Notes: a model not told the origin generated them from the sequence alone. A stretch of DNA of 64,000 nt from Phoenix dactylifera (GCF_009389715.1 NW_024067939.1:124001-188000); one strand, 5' to 3'; shown: positions 1-11,063, counted from the first letter of the stretch. Numbers and translations are program-made.

Positions 1-3000
1 AACCCAGATGCAAGATCCAAATGAGAGTTTTATCGTTTTGGGGAATGGGGTTAGAGTTCCTGTAACAGCTGTTGGAACCTATCGTTTGTTTTTAAATACT
101 GGTTGTCATTTAGATTTGCTTCAGACTCTTTATGTTCCTTCTATTTCTAGAAATTTAATTTCTGTTTCTAAACTTGATGTTGAAGGATATTTCTTTAAAA
201 TTGGGAATGGTAGTTTGCGTCTTTTCAAAGACAATCTCTTCATTGGTTCTGGTGTCTTGTGTGATGGTTTATATAAAGTAAATCTTGATAATCATTTTGC
301 TGAAACTCTTATGACCTTGCATCGTAATGTTGGAATTAAACGAAACATGATAAATGAAAATCTTCTAACTTGTGGCATAAAAGATTGGGTCATATATCCA
401 AAGAAAGATTAAAGAGATTAGTAAAGGATGGGATTTTGTCAAACTTAGACTTTACTGATCTCGGTATGTGTGTAGACTGCATTAAGGAAAAGCGAACCAA
501 ACACACAAAGAAAGTTGCCACAAGAAGTGAAGAACTTCTTGAAATTATCCATACAGACATTTGTGGGCCTTTTGACTCCCCATCATTTGGTGGAGAGAAG
601 TATTTTATCACCTTTATTGATGATTTTTCACGTTATGGTTATGTCTATTTGTTGCATGAAAAATCTCAGGCAGTGGATGTCCTAGAGGTATACATTACTG
701 AGGTTGAAAGACAATTAGATAGAAAGGTGAAAATTGTCAGGTCTGATAGAGGTGGTGAATATTATGGTAGGTATGATGAAACAGGACAACACCCTGGCCC
801 ATTTGCTAAACTCTTAGAAAAGCATGGCATACGTGCTCAATACACTATGCCGGGAACGCCACAGTAGAATGGAGTAGCTGAAAGGCGTAATCGTACACTT
901 ATGGATATGGTTAGGAGTATGTTAAGTAATTTTCCGTTACCCATATCGTTGTGGATGGAAGCCCTTAAGACCGCTGTATACATATTAAACCGGGTTCCTA
1001 GTAAGGCAGTTCCAAAAACTCCTTTTGAGTTATGGACAGGAAGGAAACCGAGTTTAAGACACCTGCATGTTTGGGGTTGTCCGGCGGAGGCCAGAATTTA
1101 TAATCCACATGAAAAGAAATTGGATTTTAGAACGATTAGTGGATACTTTATAGGTTATCCCAAAAAATCCAAAGGGTACAGGATTTACTGTCCTAACCAT
1201 AGTACAAGAATTATAGAGACCGGTAATGTCAAATTCATTGAGAATGGTGAAACCAGTGGGAGTGATAAACTACAAAATGTGAAAATTCAAGAAGTTAGGG
1301 TGCAAGTCCCTTTACCCATGACTTCTAAGAAAATTGTTGTTCCTACAGTTGTCACACAGTTTAATAACAATGAACAACAAATTAATGATCAAACACTCCA
1401 TAATGAAGTTATCACCACTGAACAAGTTGTAGAAGAACCACAAGGGATGACATTAAGGAGATCTCAAAGAGAAAGAAGATCTGCCATTCCAAATGATTAT
1501 ATGGTTTATCTACAAGAATTTGATTTTGATATAGGGACAAGAAAAGATCCGGTTTCTTTTAAACAAGCCATAGAAAGTGTTGATTCTACTAAATGGATTG
1601 ATGCCATGAAAGATGAGTTGAAATCAATGGATCAGAATGAAGTCTGGGATGTTGTTGATTTGCCCGAAGGTTGTAAAACAGTTGGGTGTAAGTGGGTCTT
1701 TAAGACCAAGCTCGACTCAAAGGGTAATGTTGAATGACATAAAGCCAGACTGGTGGCCAAAGGTTTCACTCAGAAAGGAGGCATTGATTATAAAGAGACC
1801 TTTTCTCCTGTATCTAAAAAGGACACATTTAGAATCATTATGGCTTTGGTTGCACATTATGATTTAGAGTTGCACCAAATGGATGTCAAAACTGCTTTTC
1901 TAAATGGGAGTTTAGATGAAGAAGTCTATATGGACCAACCCGAAGGTTTCCCATTAAAGGGAAAAGAACACATGGTTTGCAAATTAAAGAAGTCAATATA
2001 TGGTCTTAAACAAGCTTCCCGACAATGGTATCGCAAGTTCAATGATACCATCACTTCCTTCGGTTTTAAGGAAAACACTGTTGATCGGTGTATATACCTG
2101 AAGGTCAGTGGGAGCAAGTTTATCTTTTTGGTCCTATATGTTGATGATATATTGCTTGCCAGTAGTGATCTTGGCTTATTGTATGAAACTAAGGTTTTTC
2201 TCTCAAAGAACTTTGAAATGAAAGATATGAATGAGGCAACCTACGTGATAGGCATTGAAATATTTCGTGATCGATCACGTGGATTGTTAGGGTTGTCTCA
2301 AAAGGCATATATAGACAGAGTTCTAGAGAGATTTGGTATGGAGAATTGTTCAGCCAGTGTTGTTCCAATTCAGAAAGGGGATAAATTTAGTCTCATGCAA
2401 TGCCCACAGAATGAATTGGAACGTAAGCAGATGGAAAATATACCTTATGCTTCTGTAGTTGGTAGCTTGATGTACGCTCAGACCTGTACCAGACCGGACA
2501 TCAGTTTTGCAGTTGGAATGCTAGGCAGATACCAAAGTAATCCAGGGATGGATCACTGGAAAGCTGCAAAGAAGGTGATGAGATACTTGCAAGGAACAAA
2601 GAATTACATGCTTACATATAGAAAGTCAGATAGCCTTGAGGTGATTGGCTATTCGGATTCAGACTTTGCTGGATGTGTGGATAGTAGAAAGTCAACGTTT
2701 GGCTATTTGTTCCTATTAGCTGGAGGAGCAATCTCATAGAAAAGTGCCAAACAGACAAGCACTGCTTCGTCCACCATGGAAGCAGAATTTGTGGCATGCT
2801 TTGAGGCCACGGTTCATAGTTTGTGGCTGCGTAACTTTATCTCGGGACTTGGGATTGTCGACTCTATTGCCAGGCCGCTGAGAATCTTTTGTGACAATAC
2901 TGCAGCCGTCCATTTCTCCAGAAACGACAAATATTCTAATGGTGCCAAGCACATTGAGCTTAAATATTTTGTTGTCAAGGAGGAAGTTCAGAAACAAAAT

Positions 3001-3117
3001 GTGTCTATAGAAAATATGAGGACAGAGCTCATGATTGCAGATCCTTTGACGAAAGGTTTACAACCGAAGACTTTTAAAGAGCATGTTGAAAGAATGGGTC
3101 TTAGTTGTAATCCATGA
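1..3117 (+). pseudogene. Ty1/copia polyprotein, 3' part, broken
   Basis: This is the 3' part of a copia-type polyprotein, cut by the left window edge. In order the reading contains a GAG-pre-integrase segment (WHKRLGHISKERL near 375), the integrase core (HTDICGPF near 555 and VRSDRGGEY near 738), a reverse transcriptase with the YVDDILL box near 2140, and a copia RNase H ending at 3117. The integrase-before-RT order identifies Ty1/copia. The frame changes near 370-412 and is stopped at 865, 1735 and 2737, so no full polyprotein can be made. The gag part is outside the window. I infer a decayed element; the lineage within copia was not determined. Confidence 0.93.
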
Positions 3118-3495
3118 TATTAGTTGAGGATTGTATTATGTTTATTTCTTTAACACTTAGATATAATTGATTATGTTTCTGTTTTTCCTGTTCTTCAAAT
3201 ATATGTACATGTATGGGTTTGAATGTATGATTACAGGAATTGTCTCTGACAAAGACATAATGTTTGACCATTAAAGATACTTCTCATTTATGGACTATGG
3301 TTAAATAATTTGCTAGTGTTGTAGTACTTGGAAGGAACTATGTCATTATATTGATGTGGAACCGCCTTGACTCGCATTAGTAAGTTGTTTAATTATGGTA
3401 TTATGATGACCCAACTGACTGTGGATTAGAATGATGCGCGCCTAATGTTTATATCATTCTAACCAAAGTATGGTCATATGGGTCAAGTGGGAGAA

Positions 3496-3930
3496 TGTTG
3501 GGTTTTGACCCACATGACCACATCGTGGTCAGTTACGATTCCGTGAGAAGTGGAAGCATTATCCTTGATGGTAGGATAATATAACGGATCTCACCCTCTG
3601 CCTAGCAAGCGAACAGAAAATAGGACTCCATCTCCTGAGTGTTCGAACAGGGGCCAAGAGGGAGATACGAACTAAGGACCTGATCATCCAGAAAACAAAG
3701 GAAGCTTTGATCGTTCAGTCTATCATGGATCCAGGTATGCTTCCTTTCAAGATTGGTTCTATTATGATCCTATTTAAGATGGTGTTTAACACACTTTCCT
3801 CACCAAAAAAAAAAAAATCCGACTACATCCGGTTCCTATCCGTCTGCGTCTCGTGGCGACGCGCGGCAGCACCCCAGTCCCGCCCTGGCCAGTCGCGAAG
3901 GTCAGAAGAGAACTGCAACGAATGAAAGGC
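3496..3930 (+). repeat. 3' LTR of the copia element (right end approximate)
   Basis: A purine-rich tract (AAGTGGGAGAA, about 3485-3495) is followed by TGTTGGGTTTTGACC at 3496, the layout of a polypurine tract and LTR start. A TATA-like CTATTTAAG lies near 3771, which suggests that R and U5 continue beyond about 3800. The partner LTR is outside the window, so the right end cannot be fixed; it could lie anywhere from about 3793 to 3950. Positions 3118-3484 are the untranslated tail of the element. Confidence 0.5.
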
Positions 3931-4437
3931 TTCCTCAAAGATGCCGAGTCCATGAGTAGAGATTTAAGAAAGACATGATGAATCCGTTTGAGATGAGTGA
4001 CTTGGGATTGATGCCCCATCGTAAACCTTCATTTGCCCCAACCTTTTTTGATCGAAAAACTAACATGACTATGCGGTTCCTTGTGCATCCGGCATGACTA
4101 GAGGCTTATCTACATACATCATGAGCTACGCGCCTGCAAGTTCCATCAATTTCTTTTTTTTTTTTTTGGTTTGTTATATTACAAAGTTCTCCTGATTTAT
4201 TTTGCTTCAGTCCTTTGTGAGTGAAGAATTTCGCATGCTTTCAATTTATTAGCACTCATGAGACATTTTCAGAACTTCATGGGTGGAAACTAGAAGAAGA
4301 TAAGAGAACGTGAAAATAATCAAAGAAAGCATTAATGTAGCAATAATAGTAGCGATAGCATTGCTAAATTTTATTGCCTCAGTGTACTGGAGATTCAAAG
4401 CATGGCTATTCCGAACCATGCGGCAGCAAGAGCGGAA
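3931..4437. other. Non-coding spacer
   Basis: I see no gene here. The stretch lies between the copia LTR and the 3' end of the protease remnant, which runs on the minus strand, so part may be that gene's old 3' UTR. It holds a T-homopolymer near 4154-4166. Confidence 0.4.
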
Positions 4438-4804
4438 CTAACAATTTCCGTCTCCAAAACCGATCATTCTGTCTTGGAGATCGTAAACTACCTCCTTTCG
4501 AATTTGCTGGAAGGTGCCCAATATGTCTTCTCCGTTGGTGGTAGTAACCAACGGAAGGCAGTAGTAGAGTTTGTTGTTGGATTTCAGTTTCATCGTTCTC
4601 TCGGTCATCGGGACAGCAGCAACTCCTTCAAAATGTAGTTCAATGGTAGGAAGGGACGACTCCTTGACATCAGCCGAATCATAGCATATGTCGTATATGT
4701 CTTCAGGAACTTCCCTGTATTTCGACGACATTGCTGATCGATAGATGTTCGTGAAGGGCGTATATACATTTTTAGTGGCCGTGCTGTCAAAAAATATAAT
4801 TATA
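4438..4804 (-). pseudogene. Aspartic protease (nepenthesin type), severed C-terminal part
   Basis: Read on the minus strand this gives the C-terminal domain of a plant A1 aspartic protease: an FDST segment where the second catalytic D-[ST]-G region would sit, then a Cys-containing stretch, a LHFEG motif, and the family ending ILGTFQQ...VVYDLQDRMIGFG close to the stop at 4438. The reading begins exactly where the left arm of an inverted repeat ends (4804). It is the natural continuation of the N-terminal part at 7049-6241, from which it is now separated by about 1.4 kb. About 70-80 residues that normally link the two halves are missing, and the second catalytic motif is not intact. I infer the displaced 3' end of one disrupted gene. 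Confidence 0.8.
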
Positions 4805-6215
4805 TTATACACAAGCTGCTGTAAAGAAATGGTGATCGCATAATTGCTGTTATTTGGTCGCTATTGTTGTCTCTCTTTGTGCTTCCGAGTTCTGTATCCT
4901 TCCGCGTCAAAAGACGATGGCTCGACCCCAAAAGTAGATAAAAATAGGTAGAGAGGCAGGGCAGAGCCTACGATATGAGGCATCGATGATATAATTTGGA
5001 TGGTGATTTGAAGTGCTTGGTCTCCATGTCTGAATTTATAAACAGCAGGTAGCTAGTCTTTCCACAGTCAGTATCTTGTAAAGTATTGGGCAAACGTCTC
5101 CCATGATTTTTGCTTTCTACCAACATTTATCGTCTTTCGTCACCAACTTTTCATCATGCTTGATAGCTTTTACGGCTAAGAAAGAACCAATGACATACAG
5201 CTACTCAGAAAGAATAGATTAAGAGATTTGAACTTCCCGTTTCCAGTATTGCTTTGATCTTAAAATTACACTGCTTGTGCCGATTACATGAATGCATGTC
5301 ACATCAACGCTTTTTTATTTGTAGTACTGGATGATACTAAAAGGGTTTCTGGAATAAATGGTCGAAGACTTGGAATTGTGGGGATGAAATGCCCAATTCT
5401 AATCCATGGTATTTTCAAAACCAGAGGCTAGTGTATCCCAGATGTTTCTAGAAACCGGGTTGTATTTTTCAATTCTTTGCCGCAACACCAAACGCAACAT
5501 TTCTATTCTAAGGTGGAGAAAGCATCAAGGTTCTTTCTATGGAAATGGACTAGAAGGACCAGCACATGCAACTTCTTCCTCAGAGTCTACCATGGAGCAC
5601 ATGCAACCTCACGACGAGAACATGATCTCCTTCGTGACATGAGCACCCCGTCTATAAATACGGCAAACGTCTTGATCTTCATCGCCCACCGAGTTTTCTC
5701 CTCTGGAAACTCTTTGCTCTTCGTCCATCATGGCTTCCCCTCTTACCAACCTATACTTCATCTGTCTCATCGCTTTCGTTTTCCGGTATGCCCATGGCAA
5801 TGCCGTAGGGCTTCACGAGTTCGACGTCCTGGGTTCCTGGAGCAACTACAGCTGCTCTTCCGGCGGGAACATCACCCGCGGCTTGCCGATAATCCATCGG
5901 CTAAGCCCTTGTGCTCCCCAGAAGCTGCGTCTCAACTTCACCAGCGAGCTCGACCGGCATTACCTTGACGATAAGTTGACGCTTGGAACTGACTCCAGAC
6001 TTTCCCGAGAGCGCAACTACCTCGTCGTCATTGGGCTGGGCACTCCCAAAAAGGATTTTCACGTGATGTTCGACACCGGCAGCAGCCTTACTTGGGTCCA
6101 GTGCGAGCCTTGCAGGAAGTGCTACGACCAAGCAGGTCCTCCACGTACCGTGCGATACCTTTCGCCTCCCAACCTTGCCGCGACCTTCCGTACCGTAGCG
6201 GCTGGACCCGACAAG
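4804..6215 (+). repeat. Left arm of inverted duplication (protease promoter and 5' half)
   Basis: This segment is the reverse complement of 6542-8776. It includes about 900 bp of upstream sequence, a TATA box and the first part of the coding sequence. The first stretch of coding DNA that I compared base by base is identical between arms, whereas the upstream parts differ by scattered substitutions and small indels (for example near 4890 versus 8690). The arm lacks about 775 bp present in the other arm between 7304 and 8077. Confidence 0.9.
5652..5660 (+). promoter_or_regulatory. TATA box of the left protease copy
   Basis: CTATAAATA lies about 70 bp upstream of the ATG at 5730, a normal plant spacing. 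The mirror copy is at 7120-7129 on the other strand, so the two promoters point at each other. Confidence 0.7.
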
Positions 6216-6218
6216 TAG
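5730..6218 (+). pseudogene. Aspartic protease N-terminal half, inverted truncated copy
   Basis: The reading has an N-terminal hydrophobic signal peptide (about residues 1-23, ending in YAHG), a propeptide region, and the N-terminal lobe with the first catalytic motif in MFDTGSSLTWVQC (about residues 112-124). It matches the minus-strand copy to residue 135, then an 18-bp deletion and further small changes alter the frame. It ends at 6218 in junction sequence, about a third of the usual length of roughly 430-480 residues. With one catalytic Asp and no C-terminal lobe it cannot be an active protease. Its transcript would be antisense to the other copy. Confidence 0.88.
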
Positions 6219-6541
6219 CCGCGCCAAGTAGCCGCGCTACTTGATGTTCGAGGACGAGCTTCCTCTGTCACCCAGCGCCAAGTAGCCGCGCGACGTTGCC
6301 ATCGGAAGGCAGTAGGAGAAAATCCCACCGTATCTCGGTGTCTGGGACAGCAGCGATTCGGGGCCCCTTCCAAGACCCCGGATTCCAGCGTATGCATCCC
6401 AGAGAGTTCCTTCTTGATCGACCCCGCACCCAAACTGGAATCCTGGAATCACGTCCGCTGATCCGAGAGTGAGGGTCTCGCTGGAGGAGGTTCCTTCAGA
6501 AGAGTCGTCGTCGAAGTACGTGATTTTATATTTGCAGTAAC
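6216..6541. other. Spacer of the inverted duplication with templated filler
   Basis: The 326-bp spacer holds the extra part of the minus-strand protease reading. Next to the junction, copies of CAAGTAGCCGCG occur at about 6212-6223 and 6226-6237, with the parental copy inside the gene at about 6280-6292. Such short local copies are typical of template switching during break repair. Confidence 0.7.
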
Positions 6542-7049
6542 CTTGTCGGGTCCGGCCGCTACGGTACGGAAGCTCGTGGCAAGCTTGGGAGGTGAAACGT
6601 ACCCTACGGTACGTGGAGGACCGAGCCGACTCGAATTTTGGATCTGCTTGGTCGTAGCACTTCCTGCAAGGCTCGCACTGGACCCAAGTAAGGCTGCTGC
6701 CGGTGTCGAACATCACGTGAAAATCCTTTTTGGGAGTGCCCAGCCCAATGACGACGAGGTAGTTGCGCTCTCGGGAAAGTCTGGAGTCAGTTCCAAGCGT
6801 CAACTTATCGTCAAGGTAATGCCGGTCGAGCTCGCTGGTGAAGTTGAGACGCAGCTTCTGGGGAGCACAAGGGCTTAGCCGATGGATTATCGGCAAGCCG
6901 CGGGTGATGTTCCCGCCGGAAGAGCAGCTGTAGTTGCTCCAGGAACCCAGGACGTCGAACTCGTGAAGCCCTACGGCATTGCCATGGGCATACCGGAAAA
7001 CGAAAGCGATGAGACAGATGAAGTATAGGTTGGTAAGAGGGGAAGCCAT
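6237..7049 (-). pseudogene. Aspartic protease (nepenthesin type), N-terminal lobe, gene broken after SSNIK
   Basis: A 270-residue reading with a signal peptide (MASPLTNLYFICLIAFVF), a propeptide, the first catalytic site DTGSS, a Cys-rich nepenthesin-type insert (CEPCRKCYDQ...), and the flap and following region through GCGVDQEGTLWD. It carries more of the gene than the plus-strand copy but stops in sequence created at the inverted-duplication junction (about 6240). The C-terminal domain is at 4804-4438 on the same strand, so the original gene ran 7049 to 4438. Such enzymes are secreted or vacuolar proteases, some involved in defence. This copy lacks the second catalytic Asp and is most likely non-functional. 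Confidence 0.88.
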
Positions 7050-7119
7050 GATGGACGAAGAGCAAAGAGTTTCCAGAGGAGAAAACTCGGTGGGCGATGA
7101 AGATCAAGACGTTTGCCGT

Positions 7120-7129
7120 ATTTATAGAC
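7120..7129 (-). promoter_or_regulatory. TATA box of the right protease copy
   Basis: On the minus strand CTATAAATA lies about 70 bp upstream of the ATG at 7049. It mirrors the box at 5652-5660. Confidence 0.7.
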
Positions 7130-7179
7130 AGGGTGCTCATGTCACGAAGGAGATCATGTTCTCGTCGTGAGGTTGCATG

Positions 7180-7497
7180 TGCTCCATGGTAGACTCTGAG
7201 GAAGAAGTCATCTTGCGGACCCCTGTTGCATGTGCTGGTCCTTCTAGTCCATTTCCATAGAAAGAACCTTGATGCTTTCTCCACCTTAGAATAGAAATGC
7301 ATCATAGTACGAGTACTATATATACATATGCATCAAAACACACCGGTCTTCCGATTCCAGCTCGGCTTAGGAATAGAAAGGCCAAAGTCGAACCAAACAA
7401 CTAGTTTGGTCATGTTTGGATTGAGTTAAACCTATCCAAATCGCGATATTGGACGATGCAGCACGTCTTCCTAAAAATAAAAGCTCCAATAAATGTC

Positions 7498-7534
<37 letters not shown>

Positions 7535-7890
7535 TATATAGAAATCGTCCAAAAAGAAATCGTCCGTAGTTGCTCCATGGTAGACTCTGAGGAAGACGTC
7601 ATCTTGCGGACCCCTGTCGTGAGGTTTCATGTGCTGGTCCTTCCAGTCCATTTCCTTAGAAATAACCTTGATGCTTTCTCCACCTTAGAAATGCATCAAA
7701 GTACGAGTAATATATATGCATCAGAACACACCAGTCTTCCGATTCCAGCTCGGCTTAGGAATAGAAAGGCCAAAGTCGAACCAAACAACTAGTTTGGTCA
7801 ATGTTTGGATTGAGTTAAACCAATCCAAATCGCGATATTGGAGGATGCAGCACGTCTTCCTAAAAATGAAAGCTCCAATAAATATCATAT
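7180..7890. repeat. Direct tandem duplication of about 320 bp in the protease upstream region
   Basis: 7180-7500 and about 7568-7888 are direct copies: both run from GCTCCATGGTAGACTCTGAG through GATTCCAGCTCGGCTTAGG to AAAGCTCCAATAAAT, with scattered differences. A (TA)n(CA)n tract (about 7498-7540) lies between them. Only the right arm has this duplication. Confidence 0.85.
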
Positions 7891-7950
7891 ATATATATAC
7901 ACATATATATACATATATATATACATATACATATATATATATATATACAC

Positions 7951-8030
<80 letters not shown>
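7886..8030. repeat. (TA)n/(ACATAT)n microsatellite
   Basis: About 145 bp of almost pure TA dinucleotide with ACATATAT interruptions. It can form cruciforms and is expected to be length-polymorphic. It creates meaningless Ile/Tyr-rich readings in several frames. Confidence 0.95.
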
Positions 8031-8033
<3 letters not shown>

Positions 8034-8929
8034 TTTGTGTGTCCGTCACTAAAAATATTTTATCTTGGGACAATGTTGCGTTTGGTGTTGCGGTAAAAAA
8101 TTGAAAAATACAACCCGGTTTCTAGAAACATCTGGGATACACTAGCCTCTGGTTTTGAAAATACCATGGATTAGAATTGGGCATTTCATCCCCACAATTC
8201 CAAGTCTTCGACCATTTATTCCAGAAACCCTTTTAGTATCATCCAGTACTACAAATAAAAAAGCGTTGATGTGACATGCATTCATGTAATCGGCACAAGC
8301 AGTGTAATTTTAAGATCAAAGCAATACTGGAAACGGGAAGTTCAAATCTCTTAATCTATTCTTTCTGAGTAGCTGTATGTCATTGGTTCTTTCTTAGCCG
8401 TAAAAGCTATCAAGCATGATGAAAAGTTGGTGACGAAAGACGATAAATGTTGGTAGAAAGCAAAAATCATGGGAGACGTTTGCCCAATACTTTACAAGAT
8501 ACTGACTGTGGAAAGACTAGCTACCTGCTGTTTATAAATTCAGACATGGAGACCAAGCACTTCAAATCACCATCCAAATTATATCATCGATGCCTCATAT
8601 CGTAGGCTCTGCCCTGCCTCTCTACCTATTTTTATCTACTTTTGGGGTTGAGCCATCGTCTTTTGACGCGGGAGCGGCAAGGATACAGAGCTCGGAAGCA
8701 CAAAGAGAGACAACAATAGCAACCAAATAACAACAATTATGTCATCACCATTTCTGTACAGCAGCTTGTGTATAATAGGAATTTTAGTTATTATTTAATA
8801 TTTCTTGGTTGGTTTAATAAAGAAAATAATATCTTAATTCAAATTTTTTCAGTTGAAAATTTTCGATTAATACTTCAAAATATTTCATTCAAGAAAAAAT
8901 TTCTTAATAAGCAAAAACATCTTTCCCTG

Positions 8930-9175
8930 GGATTGTCCTGATACTGTTCCATTACTGACTGCAGACCTTCCTATAAGAGAAGAGCTCGAAACTGGATTTT
9001 CAAAACCTCTATTTGCAAATAGTCCATGGTATGGTAAACCTTCCGAACTTATTTTCATATCATCAGTTACTGTTTCAGTATCACTAAATCAAAAGCATTT
9101 CGATTGGGACCAACATTTTGGTGTGGAAATGGTACACCAAACCCACTAAATGAGGCTCCATCAGGATTGTTCTTT
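8930..9175 (-). pseudogene. Exon fragment of an unidentified protein gene
   Basis: On the minus strand an acceptor-like TGTGTGCAG (ending 9176) is followed by a sensible reading, NNPDGASFSGFGVPFPHQNV, to about 9075. A one-base frame change then leads to SSEGLPYHGLFANRGFENPV and on to about 8930. Composition and length look like the Ser/Pro-rich part of a nuclear protein. I do not recognise the family. It stands beside the protease inverted repeat with no matching exons nearby. I infer a stray decayed exon. Confidence 0.45.
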
Positions 9176-9178
9176 CTG

Positions 9179-9634
9179 CACACAATATAGATTACAATCA
9201 GTCACTTGTAGCAGTAGGTTCAAAAGGAATGACCACAGACTAAGCAGCGCTAAAAATAATAATTGTTGGTCAGCAAAAAGTTTAAGAAATATAAGAGTAT
9301 ATGTTATATGCAATTTTTTTTATCAAAAACCCCTGAAATAGAATTTTAAATCTTGCTATTAAAAACTGCTTCATAATAGGTATGTTAGATTGAAAAACCA
9401 TTAAGATGACTTAACCATCGGTAGAAAAGAAGATGTAGATTTCATTTCTAGTGAGCTTATAAACAAGATTTTATAACCCTTGGATAAACATGATGAACAA
9501 ACATTAACATAAAGTAGACATGGTTACCACGAAAGATTGGTTTCAGAAAAATACTCCTTTGCAAACTTGTTCCTTCTAAGAGCTTAACTTGACCACAATT
9601 AAGGCCATGCTGCCCTTTCGATCACGGCGATACC
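9179..9634. other. AT-rich non-coding DNA
   Basis: I see no gene. Similarity to the chromovirus LTR begins only near 9635, so this is probably older flanking sequence. Confidence 0.4.
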
Positions 9635-10021
9635 AAATATTTAATACTAAAATATCATAAAAACCACGTTCATAAATTCTATTATGCAGGTGTAGGTTAT
9701 GCGTATACATGCATCCATCATGATACCAATCACAAGCAAATATAATCAAAATATAATTTAATTTTAAATTATACTTTCTTCTTACTTATCTAGATCATAG
9801 CACATCATACATATATAGGTGCAAAAATATTTATATCATACAGGTCGGCGTATAAGGATCCTTACACTTTATTGAAAACTTAGACAAACTAATCACCTAC
9901 CCTCACGGCGATCTATGAACCGAGATGCGCAGGACCTCGCTCAGCGTCCTCTCGTCCAACAAATTGTTTCCCTACAGAACCAAGTCATTATTAAAATTTA
10001 TCAAAGATATATGACAATCCA
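9635..10021 (-). repeat. Chromovirus 3' LTR, outer piece
   Basis: Homologous to about 47770-48155 of the other LTR (for example CATCCATCATGATACCAATC in both). It is interrupted at 10021 by the CACTA element and resumes at 14156. The outer roughly 1.0 kb of the LTR is missing. Confidence 0.88.
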
Positions 10022-10434
10022 CACTACCGAAAAAGTCGGTTTTACCGACGCTTTTTTGCCGACGCTTTTAAATCGGCAATTTTCAGTCTAGCGTCAAAAT
10101 TTGCCAACGCTTGTAAAAAGCGTCGGCAAAAGACGACGCTAATAAGCGTCGGTGTAGTCTCGGACCTAAGACGACGCTAAAAAGCGTCGTCGGAAGCCAA
10201 CGCACCAGGCTACATCCCAACCCTCTTCTGACCACCCCCGTCGGAAGCCACCCTCACACACCAGTCTCTCTCTCTCTCTCTACCTTCGAGCCTCATCTCT
10301 CTCATCCCTCCTCCCTCCTCTCTCCAGGTTTCCGTTTTTCCGGCCACCGCCCTCCTCTCTCTATTTAACTAGTAGTATTACCCACATCTCTCTCACCCAT
10401 TCGTCGTCTTCTCTCTCTCTCTAACCCATCAAAG

Positions 10435-10797
10435 GTGCCTTCTCATCATCATCGCCCCCCCTCCCTAACCCCCTCTGGATTCAAGAAGCAGAATGGCTCC
10501 GGCGATGATGTCTTCGCCCGCCTCTTCGCCGCCTCCTTGGATCCCGACTTCGCCCCTCTCTCCCCCGAACCGCGGATCCTCAAGTCCCGCCTCGTCGTCG
10601 GCGAGACCCTCTACGGCCTCTTCCTCCTACGCTCCTCCCCGACCCTCGCCGAGATCGCCGGCCTCGCCGGCTATGACTACGTTGTCGTCGACATGGAGCA
10701 CGGCTCTGGCGGCATCGCCGAGGCCCTCGCCTGCCTCCACGCCCTCGCCGCCGCCCGCACCCCAGCCATCCTCCGCCTTCTGCAGCTCTCCGCCACC
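10435..10797 (+). pseudogene. Captured HpcH/HpaI aldolase fragment
   Basis: The reading from 10435 includes [17 protein letters not shown] and [19 protein letters not shown], the N-terminal region of plant HpcH/HpaI-type aldolases (class II, metal-dependent, cleaving 2-keto-3-deoxy acids); the [12 protein letters not shown] stretch carries the metal- and substrate-binding surroundings of the family. It covers roughly the first third of such a protein and breaks off at about 10797, where plastid L15 sequence starts in another frame. A (CT)n pyrimidine tract and possible leader lie at 10265-10430. A chimeric transcript is possible, but aldolase activity is not. Confidence 0.8.
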
Positions 10798-10889
10798 AGT
10801 CAGGAGAAGGCCCGGCGTCCGTAAGGGCTTCGAGGGTGGACAGTTGCCCCTCTACTGTCGAATCTCCAAGCTCCGTGGAATTGCTGGAG
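10798..10889 (+). pseudogene. Captured plastid ribosomal protein uL15 exon fragment
   Basis: In the frame +1 relative to the aldolase the reading is [20 protein letters not shown] then SKLRGIAGG. This is the conserved glycine-rich region of bacterial-type (plastid) ribosomal protein L15. The sequence then reads GAG|GTATCA, a possible donor, and what follows does not match L15, fitting the gene's intron. Two substitutions in otherwise invariant positions (C and S in YCRISK) suggest relaxed constraint. Confidence 0.75.
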
Positions 10890-11063
10890 GTATCATTTTC
10901 TTCTGTACCACATTTGAACCTGAATCTGCTCCCACACCTGCACTTTTGGTAAGTGAAGAGGGAATTGAATCCTAACATTTTAACCTCTCTCCCTTGGCTT
11001 CACTACTCATAGGAGTGGTCAAGAGTATTCCTAGGAACTTAACGCAAGATTTGTTACTTTTAG

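Larger units (their letters stand above)
6542..8776 (-). repeat. Right arm of inverted duplication
   Basis: Reverse complement of 4804-6215, ending at 8776 with GCAGCTTGTGTATAAT, which matches the rim of the left arm. Compared with the left arm it has about 775 extra bases at 7304-8077, made of a tandem duplication and dinucleotide repeats. Beyond 8776 the sequence is unrelated to that left of 4804. Confidence 0.9.

Noticed and set aside
1-412. A host gene at the left edge
   Set aside because: The reading runs into copia GAG-pre-integrase and integrase, so it belongs to the retroelement.
7493-8104. Ile/Tyr/Thr-rich open frames
   Set aside because: They are translations of TA/CA dinucleotide repeats.
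4804-8776. The inverted repeat as a pure assembly or read-hairpin artefact
   Set aside because: The arms differ by substitutions, an 18-bp deletion and a 775-bp length difference, and the outer breakpoints are not symmetric. A long-read check is still worthwhile.
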